Assembly (NCBI RefSeq): GCF_040947875.1 | Contig: NZ_JBFRXN010000002.1 | Span: 620,001-684,000 of the forward strand | Direction: 5' to 3' | DNA length: 64,000 bases | From: Pseudomonas sp. MYb118 | GTDB lineage: Bacteria; Pseudomonadota; Gammaproteobacteria; Pseudomonadales; Pseudomonadaceae | Shown: positions 49,957-59,181 of the stretch, piece by piece | Layout: each line of letters starts with the position of its first letter | Position numbering within the stretch: position 1 is the stretch's first letter | Position numbers and translations under genes: made by a program | Notes under the pieces: generated by a model | What the model was told of the DNA's origin: nothing | Seen by the model: the letters and a program-made list of their open reading frames with translations, nothing else | Database searches by the model: none

Positions 49957-50751
49957 CTAGCGAATCTTGAAGCTGAACGTGTTCTTCACGCTCGCCACGG
50001 CCACCGCCTGGCCATTCACGATCCGGGGTTGATAGCGAAAACTTTTGGCCGCCGCCAGCGAAGGTTTGACGAACAACGGATGGCAGTCGCCCAGCACCTG
50101 GGGATCTTCGACCCGACCCTGGGCGTTTACCCGGTAGGCTACGGTGCATTCGCCTTCGATCTTGCGGTCCAGAGCGCGTTGCGGATAGTCCGGGGCCTGC
50201 TTGGCAATCGGCAGGTATTGGCTGTTCGCCGCCTCGGCCTCGGCTTGGGCCTGGGCGCGAGCGGCAGCGGCTCGGCTGTCGGCCTCGGCCTGGCGGGCCT
50301 GGGCCAGTTGCTGTTCGCGCTCGCGTTCCTGCGCCTGTCGCTGCTGCGTCTCGCGCGCCAGTTGCTCCTGGCGCCGGGTTTCTTCAGCGCGCTGCTGTTG
50401 TTCGCGCTTGAGCTGGCGGGCTTTTTCCTGGCGCTCCTGCTCGACCCGTTTGTACGCAAGGTCTGCCTGTTCCACGGGCGGCGCCGCGACCACCGGCTCC
50501 GGCGCAGGGGCCGGCGGGGTGATGACGGGCTGTGGCGGTGCTGGCGGCGCCACGACGGGCGCCGGGAGTTCAATCAGTTGGGTGGTCATGACCACCGACA
50601 CGGCCGGCGTTAACGGCGAAGTCTGCGACAGATTGAGCAGCAACAGTGCCAGGCCAAGGTGCAAGGCCACCGCAGCGCCCAGGGCGACGCCATGTTCACG
50701 CCAGGCAAAACGGGGTGCATGCAGGTCCAGGGTCATGGTCATGGCGCTCAT
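49957..50751 (-). CDS. tonB: Energy transducer TonB (phytase-linked)
   Basis: A 264-residue TonB. One membrane span near the N terminus (about 24-42) carries the functional His of the family in AAVALHLGLALLL. A proline-rich stretch (PAPVVAPPAPPQPVITPPAP) and a long Glu/Arg/Gln helical stalk (about 95-175) follow. The C-terminal TonB domain (about 180-264) has YPQRALDRKIEGECTVAYRVNAQGRV and ends FSFKIR. It is last of a five-gene minus-strand set: receptor, phytase, exbB, exbD, tonB. Its start lies 1 base from the exbD stop codon, so the motor genes are coupled. Confidence 0.92.
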   Translation of the reverse strand: MSAMTMTLDLHAPRFAWREHGVALGAAVALHLGLALLLLNLSQTSPLTPAVSVVMTTQLIELPAPVVAPPAPPQPVITPPAPAPEPVVAAPPVEQADLAYKRVEQERQEKARQLKREQQQRAEETRRQEQLARETQQRQAQEREREQQLAQARQAEADSRAAAARAQAQAEAEAANSQYLPIAKQAPDYPQRALDRKIEGECTVAYRVNAQGRVEDPQVLGDCHPLFVKPSLAAAKSFRYQPRIVNGQAVAVASVKNTFSFKIR

Positions 50752-50752
50752 G

Positions 50753-51196
50753 TCAGGGAGCCTCGGTGATCAGCCCGAGACGGCTGACGCCACCGCGCTG
50801 CAGTTCGGCGATACCGGCCACCACGGCGGCGTAGTCGGCATGCTGGTCGGCACGCACGTACACCTGGGCCTCTGGGTAGCGGGCGACGATGGCGGCGATT
50901 TTTTCGCCCATCTGTTCCTTGTTCACGGCAGTGTCGGTCTGCGACACGACGTCCACTTCGCTGCCCAGGTTCCAGTAGTAGCTGCCGTCCGCTTTCACCG
51001 AAAGGGTGACGATGCGCTGTTCGCCCGGCGTCGGCAGGGCCTGGGCCGCGACCTTGGGCAGTTCGATCTGTACGCCCTGCACCAGCATCGGTGCGGTCAC
51101 CATGAAGATCACCAGCAGCACCAGCATCACGTCGATATAGGGCACCACGTTCATTTCGGCCTTCAGGCCGTGTTTGCGAATCGGTCGAACCAGCAT
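50753..51196 (-). CDS. exbD: Biopolymer transporter ExbD/TolR family
   Basis: A 147-residue protein with one N-terminal membrane span (VPYIDVMLVLLVIFMVTAP) containing the essential Asp of the proton path, and a periplasmic domain. With ExbB it uses the proton gradient to energise TonB. The Pseudomonas TolR and ExbD look alike; the link to tonB and a TonB-dependent receptor favours ExbD. Start ATG 51194-51196; it is 13 bp after exbB. Confidence 0.88.
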   Translation of the reverse strand: MLVRPIRKHGLKAEMNVVPYIDVMLVLLVIFMVTAPMLVQGVQIELPKVAAQALPTPGEQRIVTLSVKADGSYYWNLGSEVDVVSQTDTAVNKEQMGEKIAAIVARYPEAQVYVRADQHADYAAVVAGIAELQRGGVSRLGLITEAP

Positions 51197-51209
51197 CGTC
51201 ACACCCTCC

Positions 51210-51926
51210 TTATGCGGCCGCGGCCATGCTCGACGTCGCCCCATTGAGGCGACGGTGCAGACGGCCCTGCAGTTCGTTGCCAAATGCGTAGTAACGGGCG
51301 ATCAGGGTCTGGCTGCGCGCGGAAAAACGGTTGTAGGCCATCACTGCCGGAATGGCGGCGAACAAGCCGATGGCGGTGGCGATCAAGGCTTCCGCGATGC
51401 CCGGCGCGACGGTCGACAGCGTCGCCTGCTGCACCATGGACAGGCCGAGGAAGGAATTCATGATCCCCCATACGGTGCCGAACAAGCCGATGTAGGGGCT
51501 CACCGAACCGACGGTGGCGAGAAATGGCAGGCCTTTTTCCAGACGTTCTTCCTGCTCGGCGATCACCACCGCCAGGCTGCGTTCCACGCCTTCGAGCACC
51601 GTGTCCGGGTGGCCGGCCGCGTACGGCTGGAACTGGTTGAAGCTCTGGTAGCCCGCCTGAAAAATGCGCTGCAAGGCCGCATCGGCCGGCAGTTGCTCCT
51701 GCGCGCTCTCGCGGTACAGGGCTCCGATTTCCTCGGTGCGAAAACGTTTGAGAAAATCCCTGGACAGTCGCTCACTGCGGCGCAGCACGCCGCCGCGCTG
51801 GACAATCAGGTACCAGCTGATCAGCGAGCCCAATACCAGGCACGCCATGACGGCCTGGACAACGAGGCTGGCGTCGCCGATCAGGCCCCAGACGGTCATA
51901 TGTTCGAGATGAGCTTGGTTTTGCAT
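51210..51926 (-). CDS. exbB: MotA/TolQ/ExbB proton channel family protein
   Basis: A 238-residue three-span membrane protein. The first span is near the N terminus (SLVVQAVMACLVLGSLISWYLIV) and the last two lie in the MotA/TolQ domain (PYIGLFGTVWGIMNSFLG and TAIGLFAAIPAVMAYN). The domain sequence is close to TolQ, but the genes beside it (exbD, tonB, receptor) suggest it is the ExbB of a dedicated TonB motor. An 88-bp gap separates it from the phytase gene. Confidence 0.88.
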   Translation of the reverse strand: MQNQAHLEHMTVWGLIGDASLVVQAVMACLVLGSLISWYLIVQRGGVLRRSERLSRDFLKRFRTEEIGALYRESAQEQLPADAALQRIFQAGYQSFNQFQPYAAGHPDTVLEGVERSLAVVIAEQEERLEKGLPFLATVGSVSPYIGLFGTVWGIMNSFLGLSMVQQATLSTVAPGIAEALIATAIGLFAAIPAVMAYNRFSARSQTLIARYYAFGNELQGRLHRRLNGATSSMAAAA

Positions 51927-52014
51927 GACGATTTCCTTGGTTGTCGCGAGCCACCCGGCTCATAGTTGAAGGCCCCGACGTTGCGCGCTGATGACAGGCG
52001 CAACGCCGCGCCAG

Positions 52015-53910
52015 TCACTCCAGGCCCAGCGCTTCGGCGACCGCCGACCAGGCCACGTACTTGTAGTTCTGGGTGCCTTCGGGCATCCGCTTGCGGCCGT
52101 CCTGCACTACCAGCAGGCCGTCGCTCCAGGGGCCACCGAGGTTGGCCGAAGTCACCTCCAGGCCGTCCGTCTGCGAAGCGCCGTCGATGCCCAGCTCGGC
52201 ATTGAGGCCGACCCGGAAGCTGCCCCGCAGCCGGTACGGTGCCTGTGCTTCGAGCACCACGTAGCTGTCATTGCCCTGGCTCGAGATCAACAGATAGTCG
52301 CGCTGCTTGCCGTGATAGACGCCCAGGCCTTCGATGTCGTCCTTGAGCGGGCCTCCCACGGCGATGACCTTCGCAAGCTCGGTCGAAGCGTCCGCGCGCG
52401 CGCCCAGGGTCCAGACCGCCACATCTTCTTCGCCGATGTACAGGCGCTCGTTGCGGTCGTCAGCGACGCAGCCTTCGGGCTGGGTCTGGGTCTTGAACCG
52501 GCGCACCAGCTCGGCACTCGGCTTGCCACTGTCGCCGGCTAGGCGGTACTGCAGGAAGGTGCCGTCCTTGTCGTTGGCGATGGCGTGGATCGCGCCCTGA
52601 CGGTCCTTGAACAGGCACAGGCCATAGATCTCGTGCAACGGGGTCGGCAGTTGGCCAATGTCACTCAGTTGGCCACTTGCCGGGTCGATGGCGAACAGGT
52701 GCAGGCTGTTGTGGTCACGGTTGCTGGCCACGGCCAGGTCCACCTGCCGCTTGCCCAGCTGGAATCCGGTACGCACATCAACATTGTTCAGGCGCCCGAC
52801 TTGCAGGCTTTGTACTTGCTTGCCGGCCAGGTCATAGGCCAGCAGGCCGCCCTTCTTGTCGGTCCCGATCACCCGGCTGCGCTCGGGCTGACGCGTGTTG
52901 ACCCAGATCGACGGATCGTCGGCAGCATCACCCAGGCTGGCGACGCCGTCGGTCTGCACTTGCGGAGCAACGTGCACGATGTCCGGCGCCTGCGCGACCG
53001 GCGCCGGCTTCCAGTTCAGGGCGGCTTTGCGGGCGCCCTCATCATCGACCAGCAGCAGTTCGAGGCCTTCGCTCGTGGCGCGGGCGCTCACTTGCTCCGG
53101 CTCGTCGAAGTCCTGCAGCTTGACCACGCCGGCCCGTTGCCACTGCTCGGCCGTGCGCTGGAACAGGTGCAGGTTGCCGGCGCTCGAGTCGAGCAGCAAC
53201 AACGCCTCGGGCAATACCGCTACCCCGGCAGCCGAGGTTGCCAGCTCGCCAAAAGGCGCGACAAGCTCCACCGGTTCACGCTCCAGCGGCGCTTCGGCAT
53301 CGGCCGGGTAACGCCAGAGACCGACGCTTTCTTCGTTCACGTAAAGGCTGGCGCTGCGGTCATCGACCTGACAGAAGCCGCTTTGCGGCGGCAGGCTCAG
53401 GGCACGGACCCTGAGCGCTTCGTCCAGCGGGCGACCGTTGCGGGCCACCAGCCATTGCTCGCCAATCCCCTCTTCGCCCACCAAAAACATAAAGTCGTTG
53501 CGCGCGCTGTCGCGGAACAGGCACAGCCCTTCGATGGCGAAGCGGGTTTTCGGCAGGTAATGCGTATTGCCCCAGCGATTGCCTTCCCAGCGCACCAGCA
53601 AGGCTTGCTGTTTCTTCTTGTCCAGGGTGGCGACCAGCACGCCACCGTCATCGCTGCGGTGGTCGAAGGCTTCAAAACGCCCCGGCAATTCACCGAGCAC
53701 CTGCCCGTTGCGGTCAATGACCTGCAGGCCTTTGTCAGCGACCTGCAACCTTTCGGCCGTCGTCCGCGATGAGCCAACCGCCAACCATTGAGTGTTCTGT
53801 GTCGCCAGCAAGGCCGGATCGACGGTGATCGCCGGCACTGGCGATGCAAATCCCTGGCACGCGGCCAGGGCGATGCAGAGTCCCGACAGGGACCGAGTTA
53901 ACTTACGCAT
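52015..53910 (-). CDS. Secreted beta-propeller phytase with two propeller domains
   Basis: Beta-propeller phytases remove phosphates from calcium phytate (inositol hexakisphosphate). The 631-residue product has a signal peptide (MRKLTRSLSGLCIALAACQG, cleavage near FASPVPA). A first, divergent propeller-like half (about 30-310) has only FEAFDHRSDDGG-type remnants. The second half (about 320-631) shows the family hallmark DAADDPSIWVNTRQPERSRV and IGTDKKGGLLAYDLAGKQ, then ASNRDHNSLHLF, EPEGC-like QPEGCVADDRNERLYIGEEDVAVW and DIEGLGVY. It is 23 bp after the TonB-dependent receptor. Start ATG 53908-53910; an in-frame TTG upstream is unlikely. Confidence 0.9.
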   Translation of the reverse strand: MRKLTRSLSGLCIALAACQGFASPVPAITVDPALLATQNTQWLAVGSSRTTAERLQVADKGLQVIDRNGQVLGELPGRFEAFDHRSDDGGVLVATLDKKKQQALLVRWEGNRWGNTHYLPKTRFAIEGLCLFRDSARNDFMFLVGEEGIGEQWLVARNGRPLDEALRVRALSLPPQSGFCQVDDRSASLYVNEESVGLWRYPADAEAPLEREPVELVAPFGELATSAAGVAVLPEALLLLDSSAGNLHLFQRTAEQWQRAGVVKLQDFDEPEQVSARATSEGLELLLVDDEGARKAALNWKPAPVAQAPDIVHVAPQVQTDGVASLGDAADDPSIWVNTRQPERSRVIGTDKKGGLLAYDLAGKQVQSLQVGRLNNVDVRTGFQLGKRQVDLAVASNRDHNSLHLFAIDPASGQLSDIGQLPTPLHEIYGLCLFKDRQGAIHAIANDKDGTFLQYRLAGDSGKPSAELVRRFKTQTQPEGCVADDRNERLYIGEEDVAVWTLGARADASTELAKVIAVGGPLKDDIEGLGVYHGKQRDYLLISSQGNDSYVVLEAQAPYRLRGSFRVGLNAELGIDGASQTDGLEVTSANLGGPWSDGLLVVQDGRKRMPEGTQNYKYVAWSAVAEALGLE

Positions 53911-53933
53911 GAAAAAAGGGTTCCAACCGGTGA

Positions 53934-56399
53934 TCAAAAGTGCGTGAGGGTCAGGCCGACTTTGTAGGTCGGGCCGTACTCTTCGTACTGGGCGTTGTAT
54001 TGGCGGCGACCGGTGTAGACGTAGTAGGACTCGTCGGTCAGGTTCTGCGCCTCGAAGGTCAGTTGCAGTTCGGGCGTAATGAAGTAGCCAGCCTTGAAGT
54101 CGACGAACAGCTGGTCATCGACATACTGATCCTGGCGCTTGTCGGCGACCGAACCGATTTCATACAGGTAGCTGGACTTGTAGTTGGCCGCCACGCGCAT
54201 GTTGAATTGATCGTTTTCCCAGCCGACCATGAAGTTGCCGACGGTATCGGACTGGTTCGGCAGGTCGATGGAACGCTTGGCGCCCTGGCCCTGGATGTCC
54301 GCATCGGATTTGCTCATGGTCAGGTTGGCGCCTACCAGAACGCCGTTCCACGGCGCCGGCAACCAGTCGAATTTCTGCGAGTAGGCCAGTTCCAGGCCAT
54401 ACAGCTTGGCGCTCTTGCCGTTTTCGAAACTCAGCGCTTCGTCGAAATCGGCCCACCCTGCGGTGCCGGCCAGGTCGGTGTTGTAGATGAAGTTTTCGAT
54501 GTCCTTGTAGAACAGGAAACCGGACACCACGCCGGCACGCCCCATGTAGTGCTCGATGCCGAGGTCGAAGTTCATCGACTCCAGGGGCTTGAGGTCCGGG
54601 TTGCCAAAGCTGGCATCGAAGCCATCAATGACGAAGCCCGGCGCCAATTGGCCGAACGTCGGACGCACCACGGTGTTGGTCCAGGCCGCGCGTACGGCGG
54701 TTGACGGCGTGATCTGGTAGCGCGCGTGCAGGCCCGGCAGCCAGTGGTCGTAACGGTTTTTGCTGTGGGTGCTTTCAAAGTTCTCGTCGCGCAGGCCGGT
54801 GCCCTTGGCTTCGAACTCGGTACCCTCGTAACGCAACCCGGCGATGAAGCGCCAGTCGTCGACGTCCAGGGTGTTCATCAGGTAGGCGGCGTTGATGTCT
54901 TCGCGCATGTCGAAGTCGTTGATGCGCGATTTCTCTTCGTCGTAGAAATCATTACGATCCAGGCCACCGATCAGGTTCTTGACCGCGCCGGCGCTGATGC
55001 CTCTGCCGAAGTTACCCAGGGAGTAATCGACATTGCTGCCCTGAAAGCCGGCCAGGCTGATGTCGTCGAAGTCATCGTAAACATAGACTTCGCTATCGCT
55101 GGTCTTGTCACGGCGGCTGAGCTTGCCGCCGAACTTGACCTGGGCCGCATTGCCGCGCAGGTCGTAGTCACGAGCCAGATCCAGGCGCACGTTCTTTTCC
55201 TTGTCCTTGCCATCGACCTTCTCGACTTCGACCTCATCGAGGGTGAAGGACGCTGGATCGTAGAAGGCGCTGCCGGTACTGAGCCGCGGTTTGCGCGTGC
55301 CGTAGAAGCCGACATCGGTAAAGTCGCCGACGAACTTGGCACCGGCGATACCGCCCGGATCTTTCTCGGTAGCCTGGCTGTAGCCGGCCTGTGCGCTGAT
55401 GGTCCAGAGGTCGATCAGGCGTTCACCACCGAGCACGTAAGACTGGATTTCCTGAGTGTCTTTGCGCGATTTCAGGTCGCGCCAGCCCTCGGCGTCGCCC
55501 AGCGCGCCGGGGGCCTGGGGATCGGCAAATTCAACACCCGCGGCGTTACGCGTTTCGGTGTCCTTGAACTTGCTGTAAAGGGTGCGTAGGTAATAGCTGC
55601 TGTAGTCGTCGGCCTGATAATCGAAGTTCAGGCCCAGGCCGGTACGCTCGCGGGTGATCTGGTAGTCGCGCTGTTCCACTTCTTCCAGCCCGCCGTCATC
55701 GAAGTCCCAGGCGCCGCCGGTCTCGACGTTCTCCGAACCGAACTTGCGCTTTTGCCAGCTGAAGGCTGTCGCCACGCCGAAGTTATCGGTGCCATCGCCA
55801 AGGCTGAACCGATCGCTGATCGCGCCCGAAAATTTCGGGCTGTCCTTGCTCACATTGGTGTCGTGGCTGGCTTCGCCGGAGAGGGTGTAGAACAGGCCTT
55901 CATGGTCGAAGGCCGACAGGCTCTTGACCTCGATGGTGCCACCCAGGGAGTTGGCATCCATGTCCGGGGTCAGGCTCTTGACCACCGACAGCGACTGCAC
56001 CAGTTCGGCCGGCAACACATCCAGCGCCACCGCGCGTCGATCACCTTCCGGTGCCGGCACCAGCGTGCCGTTGATGGTCACGCTGTTCAGATCGGGAGCG
56101 ACGCCGCGCACGCTGACGAAACGACCTTCGCCCTGATCGCGCTCCACCGACACCCCCGGAATGCGTTGCAGGGCTTCGGCGGCGTTGTCGTCCGGCAATT
56201 GACCGACACCATCGGCGTGCACGACGCTTTTGATGGAGTCCGAGTTTTTCTGCTCGGCCAGCGCTTTTTCGATGCTCGCGGCCTGGCCGATGACATCGAC
56301 GCGCTCGATCGCTTCTTCAGCCCAGGCTGGTGCCGCACTGATGGCAAAGGTCAGCAGGCTGACCTTGAATCCGGTAATACGGGTTTGACGAACTGGCAT
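53934..56399 (-). CDS. TonB-dependent outer-membrane receptor (phytase-linked)
   Basis: An 821-residue outer-membrane receptor. A signal peptide ends near APAWAEE, a TonB box-like IERVDVIG follows, then the plug domain (LPDDNAAEALQRIPGVSVERD, GRFVSVRG, SVTINGT, LGGTIEVK). A large beta-barrel ends in TYKVGLTLTHF, with the terminal Phe used by the BAM machinery. It belongs to the iron-independent TonB receptor group often linked to carbohydrate or phosphate esters. It heads the receptor-phytase-exbB-exbD-tonB set, so inositol phosphate is the likely ligand (inference). ATG 56397-56399 is used; ATG 56420 is an alternative. Confidence 0.88.
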   Translation of the reverse strand: MPVRQTRITGFKVSLLTFAISAAPAWAEEAIERVDVIGQAASIEKALAEQKNSDSIKSVVHADGVGQLPDDNAAEALQRIPGVSVERDQGEGRFVSVRGVAPDLNSVTINGTLVPAPEGDRRAVALDVLPAELVQSLSVVKSLTPDMDANSLGGTIEVKSLSAFDHEGLFYTLSGEASHDTNVSKDSPKFSGAISDRFSLGDGTDNFGVATAFSWQKRKFGSENVETGGAWDFDDGGLEEVEQRDYQITRERTGLGLNFDYQADDYSSYYLRTLYSKFKDTETRNAAGVEFADPQAPGALGDAEGWRDLKSRKDTQEIQSYVLGGERLIDLWTISAQAGYSQATEKDPGGIAGAKFVGDFTDVGFYGTRKPRLSTGSAFYDPASFTLDEVEVEKVDGKDKEKNVRLDLARDYDLRGNAAQVKFGGKLSRRDKTSDSEVYVYDDFDDISLAGFQGSNVDYSLGNFGRGISAGAVKNLIGGLDRNDFYDEEKSRINDFDMREDINAAYLMNTLDVDDWRFIAGLRYEGTEFEAKGTGLRDENFESTHSKNRYDHWLPGLHARYQITPSTAVRAAWTNTVVRPTFGQLAPGFVIDGFDASFGNPDLKPLESMNFDLGIEHYMGRAGVVSGFLFYKDIENFIYNTDLAGTAGWADFDEALSFENGKSAKLYGLELAYSQKFDWLPAPWNGVLVGANLTMSKSDADIQGQGAKRSIDLPNQSDTVGNFMVGWENDQFNMRVAANYKSSYLYEIGSVADKRQDQYVDDQLFVDFKAGYFITPELQLTFEAQNLTDESYYVYTGRRQYNAQYEEYGPTYKVGLTLTHF

Positions 56400-56784
56400 T
56401 GCCACCTTGAATTCCCTCATTCCAATAGCCCCTGGCGACACCAGGAATGGCAGCGGACGTTAGAAATCCTTTGTGGCATTCACGTGACACGATTCGGCGC
56501 ACAGGCTCTAAATCGCTATTTTTTGCCGGTTTTCAGCGCCATTTGAGCTCAAATGACCCCCAACGCTGACGGGGTGCGCAATCTATCCATAGACCTGCTC
56601 GTCGTGATCTTCGCGTGCAAACCCAGGCGCACAGCACCCCTCGCTGAATTCAACCTGAAAAAAAGCCACGGATCGCCCCACCTTGCCTGAGCCCAATCGA
56701 CCCCCCTCCCGGTAACCGCACCGTCATGTGGCTTTGTTTCCGTGACGCCCCATCAAGTCATCGGATTCATCGAGGAACCCCTGC
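56400..56784. other. Divergent regulatory region between the receptor and phosphatase genes
   Basis: About 385 bp without a credible gene. It must hold the promoters of the minus-strand receptor-phytase-TonB set and of the plus-strand phosphatase operon. CCGTCATGTGGCTTTGTT at 56721 resembles half of a PhoB box, but its second half is poor. I see no other clear operator. Confidence 0.4.
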
Positions 56785-58188
56785 ATGCATCGCCCCCTTT
56801 TACTGGCCACATTCATCACTTGCGCCCTGCTCACTCCCGCCGCCCAGGCAAACGAAAACCCGGTGCCGCGCTCCGTCGGGCAACCCTATGCAGCCGGCAG
56901 CCTGGCCGACCGTATCGTGCTGACGCCGGGGGCCAACGCGTCAACGCAAATGGCCGTGACCTTCCGCACTGATCTGCAGCAAGCCACCGGCCTGCTGGAG
57001 TTCGGTCCTGCCCTGGCGGGGCCACAGGTCACTGCCCAGGTGCAACAGCTGACCGGCGAAACACGCAGGCTGGACGGCGAGAACGGTCCATCGCTGTTCC
57101 ATCAGGTGCGCCTGGAGAAACTCACGCCGGACACCGCCTACGTCTATCGCGTCAAAGGCAGTGCGGGCTGGAGCGAATGGCAGCAGTTCCGTACCGCCAG
57201 GGCGAGCTTCGCCCCGTTCACCTTCCTGTATCTGGGCGACACCCAGAATGACATTCTGGCCAAGGCATCGCGCACCATTCGCCAGGCATTGCGCAGCGTC
57301 GCGCACCCGGCGCTGGTGGTACATGCCGGTGACTTGGTGGCCTCGCGCGAAGAACTGGCCCACGACGATGAATGGGGTGAATGGAACCAGGCGGGCGGCT
57401 GGGCCTATGCGGCCATCCCGCAACTGACGGCGGCCGGCAACCACGAATACCTCGATACCCTGCTGCCCGACGGCTCGGAAGGCCGCAACCTGAGCCCACA
57501 CTTCCCGGCGCAGTTCGCCCTGCCCCGCAATGGTGCCCAGGGCGTGCCCGACACCAGCTACGTCAGCGACTTCCAGGGGGTGCGCTTCGTGGTGCTGGAC
57601 GGCACGTCGGCACTGGACCTGGGCACTCTGCCGGCGCAAACGCACTGGCTGGAAGAGGCCCTGAAATCCAGCAAGGCCACCTGGAACATCGTGGTCATGC
57701 ATCAGCCGATCTTCACCTGCGCGCGTCCGGAAGACACCGAGCCATTGAAAACGGCGTGGAAACCCCTGTTTGATCGCTACAAGGTCGATCTGGTACTGCA
57801 AGGCCATGACCATTGCTACAGCCGCCTGACCCACGCCGAGGGCCGCGATGCGACGCGCAAGGCGCTCAAGGCCAACCAGGCGATCGGGCCGGTTTACATG
57901 GTTTCGGTCACCGGTTCGAAGATGTACGGCCTCAACGATCGCGCGCGTACCCAGCCTGATCGCAGCGCCGAAGACACCCAACTGTTCCAGACCATTGCGG
58001 TGGAACAGAACCGCCTCGGCATTCGCACCTACACCGCCGACAACCGGCTGTACGACGCCTTCGATATCCAGCGCGACGCCAAGGGCAGGAAAGTCCTGCA
58101 CGAACCCAAGCTGCACAAACAGGCTGAACGCTTTTGCAACGGCGAGACCGGCCCCGATGGCTTGCCGTGCACCGGGAGGGCCAAGTAA
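56785..58188 (+). CDS. Secreted purple-acid-phosphatase-like metallophosphoesterase
   Basis: A 467-residue periplasmic or secreted phosphatase. A signal peptide (cleavage after AAQA) is followed by a fibronectin-III-like N-terminal domain (about 35-145, ending TAYVYRVKGSAGWSEWQQF). The calcineurin-type metallophosphatase domain has all metal motifs: FLYLGDTQND, VVHAGDLVAS, TAAGNHEYL, VVMHQPIF and LQGHDHCYSR. It probably removes phosphate from organic esters and so complements the divergent phytase. ATG 56785 has GAGGAA ahead. It is first in an operon with a GGDEF-like gene and an AraC gene. Confidence 0.9.
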   Translation: MHRPLLLATFITCALLTPAAQANENPVPRSVGQPYAAGSLADRIVLTPGANASTQMAVTFRTDLQQATGLLEFGPALAGPQVTAQVQQLTGETRRLDGENGPSLFHQVRLEKLTPDTAYVYRVKGSAGWSEWQQFRTARASFAPFTFLYLGDTQNDILAKASRTIRQALRSVAHPALVVHAGDLVASREELAHDDEWGEWNQAGGWAYAAIPQLTAAGNHEYLDTLLPDGSEGRNLSPHFPAQFALPRNGAQGVPDTSYVSDFQGVRFVVLDGTSALDLGTLPAQTHWLEEALKSSKATWNIVVMHQPIFTCARPEDTEPLKTAWKPLFDRYKVDLVLQGHDHCYSRLTHAEGRDATRKALKANQAIGPVYMVSVTGSKMYGLNDRARTQPDRSAEDTQLFQTIAVEQNRLGIRTYTADNRLYDAFDIQRDAKGRKVLHEPKLHKQAERFCNGETGPDGLPCTGRAK

Positions 58189-58266
58189 GTGCAATCGGTT
58201 TGCAATATTCGCCGCGCATCCTCCCAGGATTCGGCGCAGCCCCTGCTGCGTGCAAGGAGGCGCAGC

Positions 58267-59181
58267 ATGAAGTCGCAGTTGAAGATGCACAGCCTGACTC
58301 TGGTCGGCCTGTTCCTGGCCGCCAACTGCGGCCTGCTGATCTACCTGGCAGCCGGTGAAACCAAGCACTGGGCCGAGATCAACTGGATGGACGTGGCCGG
58401 CGAAGGCGGTACGGCGGTCATCTGGTTCGGCTGGCTGATCATGTTGCTGCGCGCTCGCCCCGCCGGCAGCGTGACGCGGCAACTGGCCCTGGGCTTGTGC
58501 TGCCTGACCTTCTCGATGTGGATGGACACCCTCGACGAGTTCATCCGCCTGCCTGCCGAGGCCACCTGGGATAACTGGCTGGAAACCGCGCCGATGCCAT
58601 TGGGCATGCTGTTGCTGACCCTCGGCATGTATCACCTGCATCGCGAACAGCAGGCGATCAACGTGCAGATGAGCAAGCGCGAAAAACTGTTTCGCGACCA
58701 TCGCCTGTTTGACCATCTGACGCCGCTGTCGGGTGCCCAGTACTTGCGCCAGCACTTGCGCCAGGTCCTGGACAAGGCGGAAAACCGTGAGCGGCCGCTG
58801 TCACTGATTGCCATCGACCTCGACGACTTCAGCCTGATCAACCAGCGCCACGGCCAGGAAGAAGGCGACCAGGTGTTGCAGGTCACCGCACAGGTGCTGC
58901 TGTTCAACCTGCGCCAGCGCGATATGCTCTGCCGCCTGGCCGGCGACCGCTTCGTCGCCGTATTGCCCGACACGGGCGAAGCCCAGGCAAGAACAATCGC
59001 GCAAGACATGCGCCAGAGCATCGCCAGCCTGGGCCACCGCACCCAGCGCGATGGTGAGCGCCTGCACCTGCAAGCCACCGTGGCGGTGGTGATGGCACAG
59101 GATGAAGATGAAGCGCAGCTGCTCAAGCGCCTCAATACCGCGCTGGCGCAAGCCAAGCCTCGCCTGGCGCGCAGCGCATGA
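58267..59181 (+). CDS. Membrane protein with degenerate GGDEF domain
   Basis: A 304-residue protein with four predicted membrane spans (within residues 10-125) and a C-terminal diguanylate-cyclase-like domain (about 140-300). The active-site loop reads AGDRF at 225-229 instead of GGDEF, so cyclase activity is doubtful. The inhibitory-site motif RxxD (RQRD, 216-219) is retained at the canonical 5-residue spacing, and IAIDLDDFSLIN keeps the metal Asp region. It may be a c-di-GMP receptor rather than an enzyme (inference). ATG 58267 has AAGGAGG ahead; the stop overlaps the AraC gene by 4 bases. Confidence 0.85.
   Translation: MKSQLKMHSLTLVGLFLAANCGLLIYLAAGETKHWAEINWMDVAGEGGTAVIWFGWLIMLLRARPAGSVTRQLALGLCCLTFSMWMDTLDEFIRLPAEATWDNWLETAPMPLGMLLLTLGMYHLHREQQAINVQMSKREKLFRDHRLFDHLTPLSGAQYLRQHLRQVLDKAENRERPLSLIAIDLDDFSLINQRHGQEEGDQVLQVTAQVLLFNLRQRDMLCRLAGDRFVAVLPDTGEAQARTIAQDMRQSIASLGHRTQRDGERLHLQATVAVVMAQDEDEAQLLKRLNTALAQAKPRLARSA

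Noticed and set aside
52585..53772. Long plus-strand frame opposite the phytase gene
   Set aside because: No motifs, no ribosome site, and the phytase and receptor genes on the other strand are well supported.
56721..56738. PhoB box ahead of the phosphatase operon
   Set aside because: The first 7-mer CCGTCAT is near consensus, but the second, CTTTGTT, matches only about four of seven positions. Not strong enough to call.
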